From: Halobacteriales archaeon QS_5_68_33
GTDB lineage: Archaea > Halobacteriota > Halobacteria > Halobacteriales > Haloarculaceae
Reading direction: 5' to 3'
Assembly (NCBI GenBank): GCA_003023785.1
Contig: PXRS01000076.1
Coordinates: 31,007 to 95,006 of the forward strand
Length of the DNA: 64,000 nt
Shown here: piece after piece, positions 22,501 to 30,017 of the stretch
Layout of the letters: each line of letters opens with the position of its first letter
Numbering within the stretch: the first letter of the stretch is position 1
The notes under the pieces: model-generated
The model's database searches: none
Seen by the model: only the letters and a program-made list of their open reading frames with translations
Told to the model about the DNA's origin: nothing
Program-made: the position numbers and the translations under genes

Positions 22501-23933
22501 CGAGCGAGGTGGGTCGAACCGGAGACGTAGAGCGTGTGGTACTCGCGTTCGACGTCGCTGCCGTTCGTCGGAGCTTTCCGTTCCCGTTTCCGACGGGACG
22601 GGATCCCGAAGTCCGCCAGCAGGTACGAGAGGAGAGTGATCAGGCCCCCGTCCTTCTGGGTGAGTTCGATGATGCCCGATTCGGTGACGTGTCCCTCCGC
22701 GTCGAACACCGCCCGGAGGAAGGCGCTTCGGCTGTCGACATCGGCACGGAGTATCGTCGATCCGAACGGGCTGTCGCCCTCCCCGTCGACCGCCTTCGCG
22801 AACACGTCGAAACACGAGGACAGGTACTCCGTCAGCGTCCTGCTGTTGAGTTCGACGTACGGGACCCCCTGCTGTGTGCCACGTTTCGGCTCGACGGCGA
22901 ACAGGTCTCGTGCGGCCGTCTCGAACTGGTTCAGCAGCGTCTCGTCGGTGTTGTAGAACTTGATCCGACCGTCCGAAACCCGTGCTTCGCTGATCGCGAG
23001 GCCGACGAACCGGGTCAATTCGGGCGTTACCTCCCACGGCGGAGTCACAGACGGTGACCGGTTGTTGTTCGTCGGGGACACCCACTGGATCGCATCGATA
23101 TGGCGTCGGAGTTCGTCTCCGGAGACATCGAGGGACCGGACCGCCGAGAGCGGGCAAGTCGTACTCGTCGCGTCGAGCGCGTCGTCCGATACCTGCCGGT
23201 TGACTGCCAGCACGTACTTGCGGGGTGCATCGACAGCCGCCACCGCATCGTCGACCGTCTCCTCGCGCCGGATCGCCCGCAGGATCTTCTTTTTCTGCCC
23301 GACGTGGCCGGCCTCGTAGGGGATCTCGTATTCCCGTGCGAACTCGTCGGTGACGTGGACGAACGTGCGTTCGCCGTCCATTTCGTGAAACCAGTCGAGT
23401 TTCGAGTCGCTCTCCGGGAGGGGCGCTTCGAGCGGTCGAGCGACCCGGTCTCCCTCCTCGAGACCTTCCGCGTTTCGCCACTCCAGCCCTTCGCTCGTGA
23501 CGACGAGCAGTCGATGTTCCGGCGTCACCGTCATCTCTCCCCCGTCCCGCGTCCGAACGGTCACGACCTCGTCTGCCGTTTTGCCGAATCGGTAGCTCGG
23601 CGACGTGTACTCGAACTCACCCCGGTCGGTCAGTGTAAGGACTTCGAGTCCGTCGTCAGCCCGTTCGAATCCCTCGATGTCGCCCGCGACTGTCTCCATT
23701 CGTGACAGTCCTTCGCTCGTGAGAACCGGTGTCTCTCCCGTGACGCACTTCCCGACGCCCGCCGGCCCCGAGAAGAGGAGGTGGGGCAGGTCGCGGCGCT
23801 CGACGTAGCTCCGGAGGCGTTCGACGCTGTCCTCCTGCCCGACCACCTCCTCTAAGGTCTGCGGGCGGTACTTCTCGATCCAGACCGCGTCCCGTCCGGC
23901 CCGCGCCTCCGCCTCCGCGTCGGCCTCGCTCAT
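19536..23933 (-). CDS. rfcS: Replication factor C small subunit, split by two inteins
   Basis: The precursor is 1465 residues. The start is at [13 protein letters not shown]; the upstream extension is rejected as non-homologous. Removing the inteins leaves a 327-residue clamp-loader AAA+ ATPase, the normal haloarchaeal length. Extein motifs: [16 protein letters not shown] at the N-terminus, Walker A GPAGVGK|TT near residue 56, Walker [10 protein letters not shown] near 113, the arginine-finger motif [12 protein letters not shown], and sensor 2 [11 protein letters not shown]. Intein 1 interrupts Walker A after Lys62; intein 2 interrupts immediately after Walker B. Both must splice out for ATPase activity. 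With the large subunit (not here) it loads PCNA onto primed DNA. Confidence 0.96.
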   Translation of the reverse strand: MSEADAEAEARAGRDAVWIEKYRPQTLEEVVGQEDSVERLRSYVERRDLPHLLFSGPAGVGKCVTGETPVLTSEGLSRMETVAGDIEGFERADDGLEVLTLTDRGEFEYTSPSYRFGKTADEVVTVRTRDGGEMTVTPEHRLLVVTSEGLEWRNAEGLEEGDRVARPLEAPLPESDSKLDWFHEMDGERTFVHVTDEFAREYEIPYEAGHVGQKKKILRAIRREETVDDAVAAVDAPRKYVLAVNRQVSDDALDATSTTCPLSAVRSLDVSGDELRRHIDAIQWVSPTNNNRSPSVTPPWEVTPELTRFVGLAISEARVSDGRIKFYNTDETLLNQFETAARDLFAVEPKRGTQQGVPYVELNSRTLTEYLSSCFDVFAKAVDGEGDSPFGSTILRADVDSRSAFLRAVFDAEGHVTESGIIELTQKDGGLITLLSYLLADFGIPSRRKRERKAPTNGSDVEREYHTLYVSGSTHLARFADEIGFTVEPKSTRLESNAARDGNPNHDTVPVQRAVDDLCDALHLSKSELCTASLNPDTPGRENYEDDLVAVLESATDRIERTQEVIEALSRLEADLTATDKVPVVWTETRPELEPIETRREVESETGIRKDRLLEYADGRRTPYAERAERLVGLVADEELPDTDRVQQTLRDAIDALAVTHEQVTDGTHMLGTDVSNLLNDDDIQLRSFPRFATVASRLETVATEMLSMDVLEDIRTLDRLVESSLYFDEVTGVEHEQDSRRVYDLTVPKSRNYVAGHVPTVMHNTTCASAIARELYGEDWEDNFLELNASDERGIDVVRDRIKSFARTSFGGVDHRIIFLDEADALCVPPGTEVVTGYPSSPEVKPIEEVSEDGEPIPSVDFETNEVQSDKGKLVDSGVADFFELELDDGRTMLASLGHPFFVVGDDGRLVEKELRELSPGDEIADFGDEIGVSRCDTCGDWTAGRFCSVDCKNEGHSREMQGESNPMYGTEWSDERREKIVETLSDGRLAGENNPNYGGEFHGVSVWEMDEEAIDRFREKISKRRSGTPWEEWVVDANPEAVKEQIGRSSAEWWDDLYDDRKAELVEKATENCDYPVCDITGDNNPMRNPEVAQKVSEALMGHEPTGGNTRYSEELSHLVRSGWEYEVAKALQDAGVEYEYEPEFELSDSVFHPDFLIDDIVIEVKGVAKLWGQTEKVEEFLETYGDDYRFIVVGDGELPHHEHYTRDEFEPALVSDGGLQPVQTATVRNIEYSHRGKAYNITMKGTPNFMLANGILTHNTSDAQSALRRTMEQFSNNVRFILSCNYSSRIIDPIQSRCAVFRFSPLSDEAVAEEMRHIADAEGIELTEGGVDALVYAADGDMRKAINALQAASVTGEVVDEEAVYALTSTARPEAVHEMVEQALDGDFTAARSTLDRLLTEEGIAGGDVIDQLHRGVWEFDLDDEAAVRLLDRIGETEYRITRGASERVQLEAMLASLALED
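20148..21452 (-). mobile_element. RFC intein 2 (435 residues, PD-(D/E)xK-like nuclease)
   Basis: It begins with Cys1 in [15 protein letters not shown] after DEADAL and ends GILTHN before Thr ([10 protein letters not shown]). The block B region reads [13 protein letters not shown], with the His but no TxxH Thr. No LAGLIDADG or HNH motif is visible. Instead there is a Cys-rich zinc-finger-like segment ([17 protein letters not shown], about 21075-21125), NUMOD3-like repeats ([26 protein letters not shown]), and [15 protein letters not shown] (about 20428-20472), which has the PD-x(n)-ExK layout of PD-(D/E)xK nucleases. Its DNA is visibly poorer in GC than the exteins, fitting recent arrival. Confidence 0.85.
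21639..23747 (-). mobile_element. RFC intein 1 (703 residues, LAGLIDADG-type)
   Basis: It begins with Cys1 in [10 protein letters not shown] after Walker A Lys62 and ends VMHN before Thr (TTCASAIA). Block B is [10 protein letters not shown] with the TxxH motif; the C-terminal splicing block is [13 protein letters not shown]. Two LAGLIDADG-like helices are visible: [11 protein letters not shown] (about 22981-23013) and [12 protein letters not shown] (about 22695-22730), so it carries a dodecapeptide homing endonuclease. At 703 residues it is long, with about 250 residues of extra helical sequence between endonuclease and C-terminal splicing block. The +1 residue is Thr. Confidence 0.93.
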
Positions 23934-24047
23934 GTCCGGACGGAGGCGACGCCCGTCCGTAAACCTACCGAGAGGACCCCGGCGCGGGGGTCGCTGCGCC
24001 GACGGCGCGGGCGACACGCTCAAGACGCGGCGGGCGAACACCCGGGT

Positions 24048-24248
24048 ATGCACGTCACGGTGTCGGTCGTCGGCGAGGACACCCGCGAGGTCAGCGTCGC
24101 GGAGGGCGACACCTACGCCGACCTGCTCGCAGGGCTGGCTTACAGCCCCCACGAGGTGTCCGTGCTGGTCGACGGCCGGCCCGTCCCCGCGGACCGGCCG
24201 GTCGACGCCGACCGCGTCGAGGTGCTCCGCCTCGTCAAGGGCGGGTAG
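24048..24248 (+). CDS. samp2: Ubiquitin-like small archaeal modifier protein SAMP2
   Basis: This 66-residue beta-grasp protein ends in Gly-Gly (RLVKGG), the tail activated by the E1-like UbaA. The pattern [31 protein letters not shown] and VDGRPVP closely follows SAMP2 of Haloferax volcanii as I recall it, at the same length. SAMP2 is conjugated to lysines of target proteins and also serves as sulfur carrier in tRNA thiolation. It is divergent from rfcS, with about 115 bp between the starts, so both promoters lie in that gap. Confidence 0.92.
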   Translation: MHVTVSVVGEDTREVSVAEGDTYADLLAGLAYSPHEVSVLVDGRPVPADRPVDADRVEVLRLVKGG

Positions 24249-24399
24249 CTCGGGGTTTCCGGTACGCCGGACGCGTTCGCCGCGGCTCCGGTGTCGGAAT
24301 CCTCATATCTCTCGCGGATCAAACACGCTTGGTAGGTCGCCCCGCGGAAGTTCGCCGGTGACACAGCCGTTTTGACGCCGGCCGCCGTATCCGGACACG

Positions 24400-24921
24400 A
24401 TGAGCGACCGCCAGGTGGCGCCCTCCTTCGAGCTGCCGAACGTCGGGCCGGGACCCGACCCGTGTTCGCTGTCGGCGCTCGCCAGCGGCAGCGAGTTCCT
24501 CGTCTGCTTTTTCCACCGGGACAGCGAGTGCGCCGAGTGCCGGACGCAGGCAAAGCGGGTCCGGGACCGCTACGACGCGTTCCGGGCGCGCGGCGCCGTC
24601 GCCGTCTTGGTCCTCCCGGACCTGCCCGAGGACGCCCGGGACTGGCAGCGGTTCGACCTCCCGTTTCCCCTCCTGGCCGACCCCGACCACGAGGCCGCCG
24701 ACGCCTACGGCCAGCCCGCCCACCTGAGGTTCGCCGACGACTGGAGCGATTTCTTCGGCCGAATGCCGACGGTAGCCGTCGTCGACGCCCGCGGGGCCGA
24801 CTCCCGCATCGCCTGGCGGCACGCAGCCAAGGCGGCCTGGGACCGCCCGGCGACGAACGACGTTCTCGGCGCCGTCGACGACTGCCGAAAAACCGACCCG
24901 CCGCGTGCGACCGGAACGTGA
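24400..24921 (+). CDS. Thioredoxin-fold/peroxiredoxin-like protein
   Basis: This 173-residue protein has an AhpC/TSA-like layout: a VAPSFELPNVG start, hydrophobic strand EFLVCFFHRD, then CAEC (about residues 47-50) at the N-end of the first helix, the position of the redox-active site. PFPLLADPDHEAADAYG is the conserved peroxiredoxin loop. A CxxC instead of a lone peroxidatic Cys suggests a thiol oxidoreductase or an atypical 2-Cys enzyme. It should be cytoplasmic. Its stop codon overlaps the GTG of the following GNAT remnant (GTGA), so the two were one transcription unit. Confidence 0.75.
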   Translation: MSDRQVAPSFELPNVGPGPDPCSLSALASGSEFLVCFFHRDSECAECRTQAKRVRDRYDAFRARGAVAVLVLPDLPEDARDWQRFDLPFPLLADPDHEAADAYGQPAHLRFADDWSDFFGRMPTVAVVDARGADSRIAWRHAAKAAWDRPATNDVLGAVDDCRKTDPPRATGT

Positions 24922-25300
24922 CCCCCTCCGACGGTCCCCGAGAGACCGCCACGCCCGACGGCGTGAGCGTCCGCGAGGCGACTCCTCGGGACCTGGCCGC
25001 GGTCCTCAGCGTCCTCGACGCCGCCGCGCTCGAAACCGATGCCGACCGGGTCCAGTCAGGCACCGACGACGGGGACGTTCTCGTGGCGGCGTCAGGGAAC
25101 GAAACCGTCGTCGGCGCGCTCGTCCTCGACGGCGACGAGGTGGCGAACGTCGCGGTCCGCCGGCGCCGGCGAGGGCAGGGGATCGGCACCGCGCTCGTGG
25201 CCGCGGCGGCCGCCCGCCGCGCGCCTTCTACGGGTCGCTGGGTTTCGCCGTCGAACCGCTGTCCGACGGGCGATTCCGGGGGACACTCGACGCCGAGTGA
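24918..25300 (+). pseudogene. GNAT acetyltransferase, frameshifted and internally deleted
   Basis: A GTG overlapping the previous stop opens a frame encoding VREATPRDLAAVLSVLDAA through NVAVRRRRRGQGIGTALVAA, the GNAT N-terminus with the RxxGxG/A acetyl-CoA loop. Near 25215 homology moves to another frame that encodes AFYGSLGFAVEPLSDGRF and stops at 25300, the normal GNAT C-terminus. The stretch usually found between the two blocks is also missing, so a deletion of some tens of bases with frameshift is likely. A sequencing error alone would not explain the missing residues. In the GTG frame, translation would run on past 25300. Confidence 0.7.
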
Positions 25301-25324
25301 CAGGGCGGTGTGCCCCGGGCCGGC

Positions 25325-26737
25325 TCAGACCAGCGGTTCCACGAGGTTCCGGCCGGCGTCGAGCAACTCGCCGACGCGCTCGGCCGACCGCGCCTCGGCG
25401 TACACCCGGAGCTTGGGTTCGGTCCCGCTGGGCCGGACCAGCGTCCACGAGCTGTCTTCGAGGAAGACCTTGAACCCGTCCACCGTGGAGACGCGCTCGA
25501 CGCTCGACCCGGCCATCGCGTCGGGCAGCGCGTCGTCGAGTTCGTCGAGGACAGGGGCTTTGCGCTCTTCGGGACAGTCGATGCTGACGCGGTCCTGGTG
25601 GATCTCGCCGTGCTCGTCGAGCAGGGCGGCGACGCGCTCGTCGTAGGGACGCTCGGCGGCGACTGCGGCGGCGACCAGTGCCAGCAGGACACCGTCCTTG
25701 TTCCGGAGGTGGGTGGTGAGCCCGAACCCGCCGCTCTCCTCGCCGCCCATCAGCGCGTCGCCCTCGGCCATCGCCGCCGCGACGTGTTTGAATCCGACCG
25801 GCGTCTCGTGGACTCCCTGCCCGTGGGCCTCGGCGACGCGGTCGACGATGGAACTCGTCGAGACGGTGCGAACGACGTCGCCGCTCCGGTGGTAGGCCGC
25901 CGGGTCAGAGAGCGCCTCGCCCGCGAGGAGCGCGTCGTAGGTGGCCGCGAAGAAGAGGTTGGGGTCGAGCGCCCCTCGCCCGGGAGTGACGACCGTGATG
26001 CGGTCGGCATCGCCGTCGTTGGCGACGCCGAGCGTCGCGTCCGTTGCCGCGACCCGCTCGACCAGTGCTTCGAGGCGTTCGGGCGCGGGTTCGGGGGATT
26101 CCCCGCCGAAGGTGGGGTCCGTCTCACAGCGCAGACGCTCGACGTCCGCGTCCGCCCGTTCGAGCAGGCGGTCGGTCACGCCGCGGCCGCTGCCGTGCAT
26201 CGCGTCGTAGACGACCGTCGCGCCCGACAGGTCGGCCTCGACCGTCGCGAGGGCGTGCTCGACGTACGGTTCGACGAGGTCGACCGCTGATATCTCGCCC
26301 CGCTCGGACTCGGGGAGCGTCTCGGGGGGCGCGAGGCCGGCCTCGATGCGCTCGGTCGTTTTCGGGGGCGCGGGCGCGCCCTCAGGCGGGAGGAACTTCA
26401 CGCCGTTGTATTCGGGGGGGTTGTGCGATGCCGTCACCATCAGCGCGCCCGAGAGACCCCGGTTGCGGACGGTCCAGGCGACGACCGGCGTCGGGACGTC
26501 CCGTTCGGGGACGAGCACGTCGAACCCGTTGCCCGCGAGCACGCCGGCGAGGTCCTCGGCGAAGTCCGGCGAGGAGTCGCGGGCATCGTAGCCGACGACG
26601 ACGGTGCCGGGCCGGTCGAGGACGTCGGCGACTGCCTGGCCGACCATGCGCAGTCGCTCGGACGTGAACTCCGCTAGCGTCGCTCGCCACCCGTCGGTTC
26701 CGAACGCGATCGCGTCGGCTTCGGCGTCGTGGTCCAT
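25325..26737 (-). CDS. Phosphoglucomutase/phosphomannomutase
   Basis: The start is at MDHDAEADAIAFGTDGWR, because upstream residues do not fit the family; this gives 470 residues. The four alpha-D-phosphohexomutase signatures are all present: FGTDGWRATL (substrate loop), TASHNPPEYNG near residue 105 (phosphoserine), NDGDADR near 250 (Mg2+), and RPSGTEPK near 440 (phosphate binding), with GGEESGGFG as the sugar-specificity loop. It interconverts hexose 1- and 6-phosphates for nucleotide-sugar synthesis. Glucose versus mannose preference cannot be decided. A second, shorter mutase of GlmM type is encoded at 30018. Confidence 0.92.
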   Translation of the reverse strand: MDHDAEADAIAFGTDGWRATLAEFTSERLRMVGQAVADVLDRPGTVVVGYDARDSSPDFAEDLAGVLAGNGFDVLVPERDVPTPVVAWTVRNRGLSGALMVTASHNPPEYNGVKFLPPEGAPAPPKTTERIEAGLAPPETLPESERGEISAVDLVEPYVEHALATVEADLSGATVVYDAMHGSGRGVTDRLLERADADVERLRCETDPTFGGESPEPAPERLEALVERVAATDATLGVANDGDADRITVVTPGRGALDPNLFFAATYDALLAGEALSDPAAYHRSGDVVRTVSTSSIVDRVAEAHGQGVHETPVGFKHVAAAMAEGDALMGGEESGGFGLTTHLRNKDGVLLALVAAAVAAERPYDERVAALLDEHGEIHQDRVSIDCPEERKAPVLDELDDALPDAMAGSSVERVSTVDGFKVFLEDSSWTLVRPSGTEPKLRVYAEARSAERVGELLDAGRNLVEPLV

Positions 26738-26774
26738 ACGCGAAGGCTCCGCGGCCGGGAGCAAAAAATCCCGG

Positions 26775-27032
26775 TTACCGCCGCGGGACGGTCCCCACCT
26801 GTTCCTCCTGGACCGGCTGGACGTAGACTGTCTGTCCCGAACGGACGAGGACCCGTAGTCCGGCATACGAGAAGGTGACCGTTACGTCCTGTGACGGGTC
26901 GGAGACGACCGCATCGAGGGCGTCGAGAGAGACGGACTCCGAGAGCGGCGGCAGGTCCTCGACCCCACACCCCAGTGCGTCGGACGCGGCCTCGACGACC
27001 GGCACTGTTATTTCGCTCGAAGGCTGATCCAT
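26775..27032 (-). CDS. HalOD1-domain small protein
   Basis: This 85-residue haloarchaeal protein has the HalOD1 output-domain pattern: a first half with VVEAASDALGCGVEDLPPL, then SLDALDAVV, then VTFSYAGLRVLV and a GQTVYVQ ending. HalOD1 domains occur alone or at the end of signalling proteins; their molecular function is unknown. It reads leftwards, as does the mutase gene, and could be cotranscribed with it. Confidence 0.75.
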   Translation of the reverse strand: MDQPSSEITVPVVEAASDALGCGVEDLPPLSESVSLDALDAVVSDPSQDVTVTFSYAGLRVLVRSGQTVYVQPVQEEQVGTVPRR

Positions 27033-27154
27033 GTGCGCTCACTGGGTATCCGCACTTTTAGTAACACGTCCCGGATCGAGCGGGTTTTCCGAGGTTACTC
27101 GACCGCGGAACGCCGGATAACCACGCTTACCGCCGTATGGCCGTGCTTACGCCG

Positions 27155-27469
27155 TCAGGTTCTCTCCTCGACCAGTCCCGTCGGGAGAGCGACCCAGTCG
27201 GGGACGCCGCCGGCGTCGACGACCCGCTCCTTCGCGGCGCGGGGCAACTCTTTGAGTTCGTACTCGCGGGACATCGCCGCCGAGCGGCCGTCGAACCGCT
27301 CGGCGTGGACCAGAACGACCGGGGTCCGACCGCGGGTGTACTTGGCGCCTTCGCCGGCAGCGTGCTCCCGGACGCGGCGCTCGACGTCGGTGGTGTAGCC
27401 CGTATAAAGGGAGTCGTCGGCACACCGCAGAACGTAGACGCAGTGGTCGGGCGACCCGCGGTCGGTCAT
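27155..27469 (-). CDS. GIY-YIG domain protein (UPF0213-like)
   Basis: This 104-residue single-domain protein opens with CVYVLRCADDSLYTGYTTDV, the GIY-YIG core (YVL and YTG), followed by Arg in VERRVREH and Glu in MSREYELKEL at the expected catalytic and metal positions. Stand-alone proteins of this size are widespread and are presumed to be DNA nucleases in repair or processing, but their role is not established. It ends close to the next small gene on the same strand. Confidence 0.85.
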   Translation of the reverse strand: MTDRGSPDHCVYVLRCADDSLYTGYTTDVERRVREHAAGEGAKYTRGRTPVVLVHAERFDGRSAAMSREYELKELPRAAKERVVDAGGVPDWVALPTGLVEERT

Positions 27470-27481
27470 CGGGCGCTGCTG

Positions 27482-27631
27482 TCAGGCTTCGGGGGCGCGC
27501 TCTCTGGCGACTTCGGCGATGCCAGCGTTCGCAGAGCAGCTCGGACAGGCGCGGACGCGACCCCGCTCGTCGGCGAAGACGCGGGCGAACTGGTCCGAGA
27601 CGTGCGCGCCGCAGTGGTCACACGTTGGCAT
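27482..27631 (-). CDS. Small zinc-finger protein (two CxxC)
   Basis: A 49-residue protein, MPTCDHCGAHVSDQFARVF and onward, with CxxC at 4-7 and CPSC near 34-37, likely a zinc ribbon. The longer upstream frame is rejected because homology begins at this Met. It is paralogous to the 52-residue protein at 31484: both have MPxCxxCGA, (D/Q)xARVF and a CPxC. Function unknown. It lies 12 bp before the GIY-YIG gene on the same strand. Confidence 0.7.
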   Translation of the reverse strand: MPTCDHCGAHVSDQFARVFADERGRVRACPSCSANAGIAEVARERAPEA

Positions 27632-27747
27632 GTGTTGCTGCCGGCTCCGAACCGGTACCAGCCCCTTAACCCGGCCCTGATAAAGTCGGTGTACCAACAC
27701 TGTTCGGTAACGCTGGCGACACCTGTGGCGCCGTCGCTCACGCCGTC

Positions 27748-28512
27748 TCACCCCCTCGCATCGTCGAGCCGTCTGGCGATCAGTCCGGCCTGTGCGCCCG
27801 CGGTGAACCCCGCGTCGACGTTGACCACCGAGAGGGCGGTACAGGACTGGAGCATCCCCGCGAGGGCGGCCTCGCCCTCGCCGCCATGGCCGTAGCCCGT
27901 CGAGACGGGGAGGCCGACGAGGGGAACGTCGACGAGGCCGGCGACGACGGTGGGGAGCGCCCCCTCGCGGCCGGCGGCGACCACGAGGACGTCCTGGTCG
28001 CGCAAGGCGTCGACCGCGTCGAGGGTGCGGGCCAGCGACGCGACGCCGACGTCGTCAACGCGTTCGACGGTCGCGCCCATCTCGCGGGCGACGGTCGCCG
28101 CCTCCGTCGCGGGCACCGCGTCGGAGGTGCCCGCCGTCACGACGCCGACGCGGGCATCCAGGTCCGACGGGTCGAAATCGGCGGCGTGGACGACCACCAT
28201 GCCGGCCCGCTCCTCGACGGTCAGTTCGGCGCCGGGGTGCTCGGCCTCGACGCGTTCGCGTACGGCGGCGCGGTCGTCGGCGTCGCTGCGAGTGACAACC
28301 GCGCGCCCGGTCGTCTCCAGGGCCGTCGCGGTCAGCGCCGCGACCTCCGCGGGCGTCTTGCCGTCGGCGAGCACCGCCTCGGGGAGTCCCGCCCGGGCCT
28401 CGCGCGCGGCGTCGAAGCGCCCGGCCTCGCCGGTCACGTAGCCCGAAAGCTCTGCCTCGGCCTGTGCGGGCGAGAGGTCGCCCGCGGCCACCGCCTCCAG
28501 GATCTCGCGCAT
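27748..28512 (-). CDS. larB: LarB, nickel-pincer cofactor synthesis carboxylase
   Basis: The start is at MREILEAVAAGDLSPAQAE; this gives 254 residues. The C-terminal half resembles PurE-type carboxylases: VGVVTAGTSDAVPATEAATVA near residue 125, DVLVVAAGREGALPTVVAGL near 175 and LVGLPVSTGYGHGGEGEAAL near 200. LarB carboxylates and hydrolyses nicotinic acid adenine dinucleotide in the first step of nickel-pincer nucleotide synthesis, the cofactor of lactate racemase and related enzymes. LarC and LarE are not in the window. Confidence 0.9.
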   Translation of the reverse strand: MREILEAVAAGDLSPAQAEAELSGYVTGEAGRFDAAREARAGLPEAVLADGKTPAEVAALTATALETTGRAVVTRSDADDRAAVRERVEAEHPGAELTVEERAGMVVVHAADFDPSDLDARVGVVTAGTSDAVPATEAATVAREMGATVERVDDVGVASLARTLDAVDALRDQDVLVVAAGREGALPTVVAGLVDVPLVGLPVSTGYGHGGEGEAALAGMLQSCTALSVVNVDAGFTAGAQAGLIARRLDDARG

Positions 28513-28652
28513 ACACCCACTCCGCCCCGGTCGTACTTGACCGGTCGGGCCCCACAAAGTACTTAAATCCACCGTCTTCCTCGGTCGGCACCGACGGCGA
28601 ACGGCCCGCAGACCCCCGAGAGAGCGACCGAGAGCGGGTAATTTTGGGAAAG

Positions 28653-28660
28653 TTTATAAG
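28653..28660 (+). promoter_or_regulatory. TATA box of the DUF1931 gene
   Basis: TTTATAAG stands out in GC-rich DNA and is centred about 28 bp before the ATG at 28685, the spacing of a leaderless haloarchaeal promoter. Confidence 0.65.
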
Positions 28661-28684
28661 GGATCCATCTGAATGCGGGAGTGT

Positions 28685-28852
28685 ATGGCAGACCTCATTG
28701 TCAAGAACTCGGTCAAGGAAGAGCTCGACGACATGAACGTGTCCCGCGACTTCTACGATGCGCTCGACGAGGAAGTCGCCGACCTCCTCGACGACGCGGC
28801 ACGGCGCGCGCAGGCCAACGACCGCAAGACGGTCCAGCCGCGCGACCTGTAG
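28685..28852 (+). CDS. DUF1931-type small histone-fold-like protein
   Basis: A 55-residue acidic protein: MADLIVKNSVKEELDDMNV, then YDALDEEVADLLDDAA, RRAQANDRKTVQPRDL. The pattern, including KTVQPRDL at the very end, matches the haloarchaeal DUF1931 family, which has a histone-like helical fold. Function is not established; chromatin association is only inferred. It is monocistronic, with a strong TATA box and no leader, suggesting high expression. Confidence 0.85.
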   Translation: MADLIVKNSVKEELDDMNVSRDFYDALDEEVADLLDDAARRAQANDRKTVQPRDL

Positions 28853-28903
28853 ACCCGGTCGAACCTTCTCCGTTTTTTGACCAGTCCCCAGCGGCACGAC
28901 TCC

Positions 28904-29590
28904 TCACGGTTCGAACACGGACACGTCCGTTTCCGTCCCCAAGTGGACGGCGTCGGCCGCGTCCACGAACAGGCCGTGCTCGACGACGCCCGGGAGCGCC
29001 GCGAGGTCCCGCGCTAACCCGCCGGGGTCGGGCATCGCCCCGAAGTCACAGTCCAGGACGAGGTTGCCGTTGTCGGTCACGAGGGGCCCGCTTTTCGCCT
29101 CGGCCCGGCGCAGTTCGGGCTGGCCGTCCAGTTCGCGGACGGCCGCCGCGACGGGCGCCCGCGCGTCGGGCAGCACCTCCACCGGGACGGGGCGGTCGAG
29201 GACGTCGGCCTCCTTGGTGGGGTCGACGACGACCACCAGCCTGTCGGCGGCCGTGTCGACGAGTTTCTCGCGGGCGTGGGCGCCGCCGCCGCCCTTCACG
29301 AGGTGGGGGCCCGCGAACTGGTCGGCGCCGTCGATGGCCACGTCGAGTCGGCCGTCCGTTTCGTCGAGCGTCGTCAACTCGACCCCCGCCTCGACGGCGA
29401 CCTCGCGCGCCTGGAAGGAGGTGGGCACGCCCAGCACGTCCAGGCCGGCCTCGACCTCGCGCCCGAGCGCCCGAACGGCGTGGGCGGCGGTGCTCCCGCT
29501 GCCGAGGCCGACGCGGGCGCCATCCGCGACGGTCGCGGCCGCGCTCTCGCCCGCCCGGCGCTTGGCCGCCTCGCGGTCACTCCGGTTCAT
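28904..29590 (-). CDS. rpiA: Ribose-5-phosphate isomerase A
   Basis: The start is at MNRSDREAAKRRAGE; this gives 228 residues, the family's normal size. Motifs: GLGSGSTAAHAVRAL near residue 27 (phosphate binding), VAIDGADQ near 80 with the active-site Asp, and KGGGGAHAREKLV near 93 with catalytic Lys and the Glu. It interconverts ribose 5-phosphate and ribulose 5-phosphate. The open frame continues upstream of 29590 but without family homology. It is convergent with the DUF1931 gene. Confidence 0.95.
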   Translation of the reverse strand: MNRSDREAAKRRAGESAAATVADGARVGLGSGSTAAHAVRALGREVEAGLDVLGVPTSFQAREVAVEAGVELTTLDETDGRLDVAIDGADQFAGPHLVKGGGGAHAREKLVDTAADRLVVVVDPTKEADVLDRPVPVEVLPDARAPVAAAVRELDGQPELRRAEAKSGPLVTDNGNLVLDCDFGAMPDPGGLARDLAALPGVVEHGLFVDAADAVHLGTETDVSVFEP

Positions 29591-29796
29591 GTCAGGGTTG
29601 TGGCCGCCCCCCGTCAAAACGCTACCCCACGACGCCCCGGGCCCCGCCGTATCCGCTGCTCCCGTTCCCGGCTCCGTCACACCGGTTGCCCCGTCGCCGG
29701 CGGCTCCCCTCGGGCCGACCACCACGCTCCATCACCTTATATTCTAGAAATAGCATAATAGGAAGCGTTAACAACGTTCGTCCATTTCTCCCGGTG

Positions 29797-29925
29797 ATGG
29801 CAGCGCAACCCCGATCGATATTCGAATCGTACCGGTGCCCGGACTGCGTCGGCGCGGTCACGTGGGAAGGCAAGGGCTGGCAGTGTGCGGACTGTGGCAC
29901 GGTCCTGCGCCACGGTTCGGACTGA
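29797..29925 (+). CDS. Tiny zinc-ribbon protein
   Basis: A 42-residue protein with CPDC and CADC pairs (about residues 14-17 and 29-32) around VTWEGKGWQ, a rubredoxin-like zinc ribbon. An AT-rich stretch at about 29738-29776 before the ATG can supply the promoter. Its TGA is also the start of repeat A3 (TGATACGG). Function unknown. Confidence 0.65.
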   Translation: MAAQPRSIFESYRCPDCVGAVTWEGKGWQCADCGTVLRHGSD

Positions 29926-29995
29926 TACGGTCGGTTGTACCGATGTACCGGTATTTCGCCGACCGGGTCGATGAAATCCGGAACTGATTTTTGTC
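29924..29995. repeat. Family A element, copy A3 (right arm degraded)
   Basis: It begins GATACGGTCGGTTGT inside the stop codon of the zinc-ribbon gene and keeps the A core up to GGAACTGATT. The second tip is reduced to a short TGTCGG. Confidence 0.8.
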
Positions 29996-30017
29996 GGTGC
30001 CGCGCGAGCGCACAGGC

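Noticed and set aside
23934..24152. Upstream extension of the RFC frame (73 residues)
   Set aside because: The sequence is not RFC-like and overlaps the start of the divergent SAMP2 gene. RFC proteins start near the IEKYRP motif.
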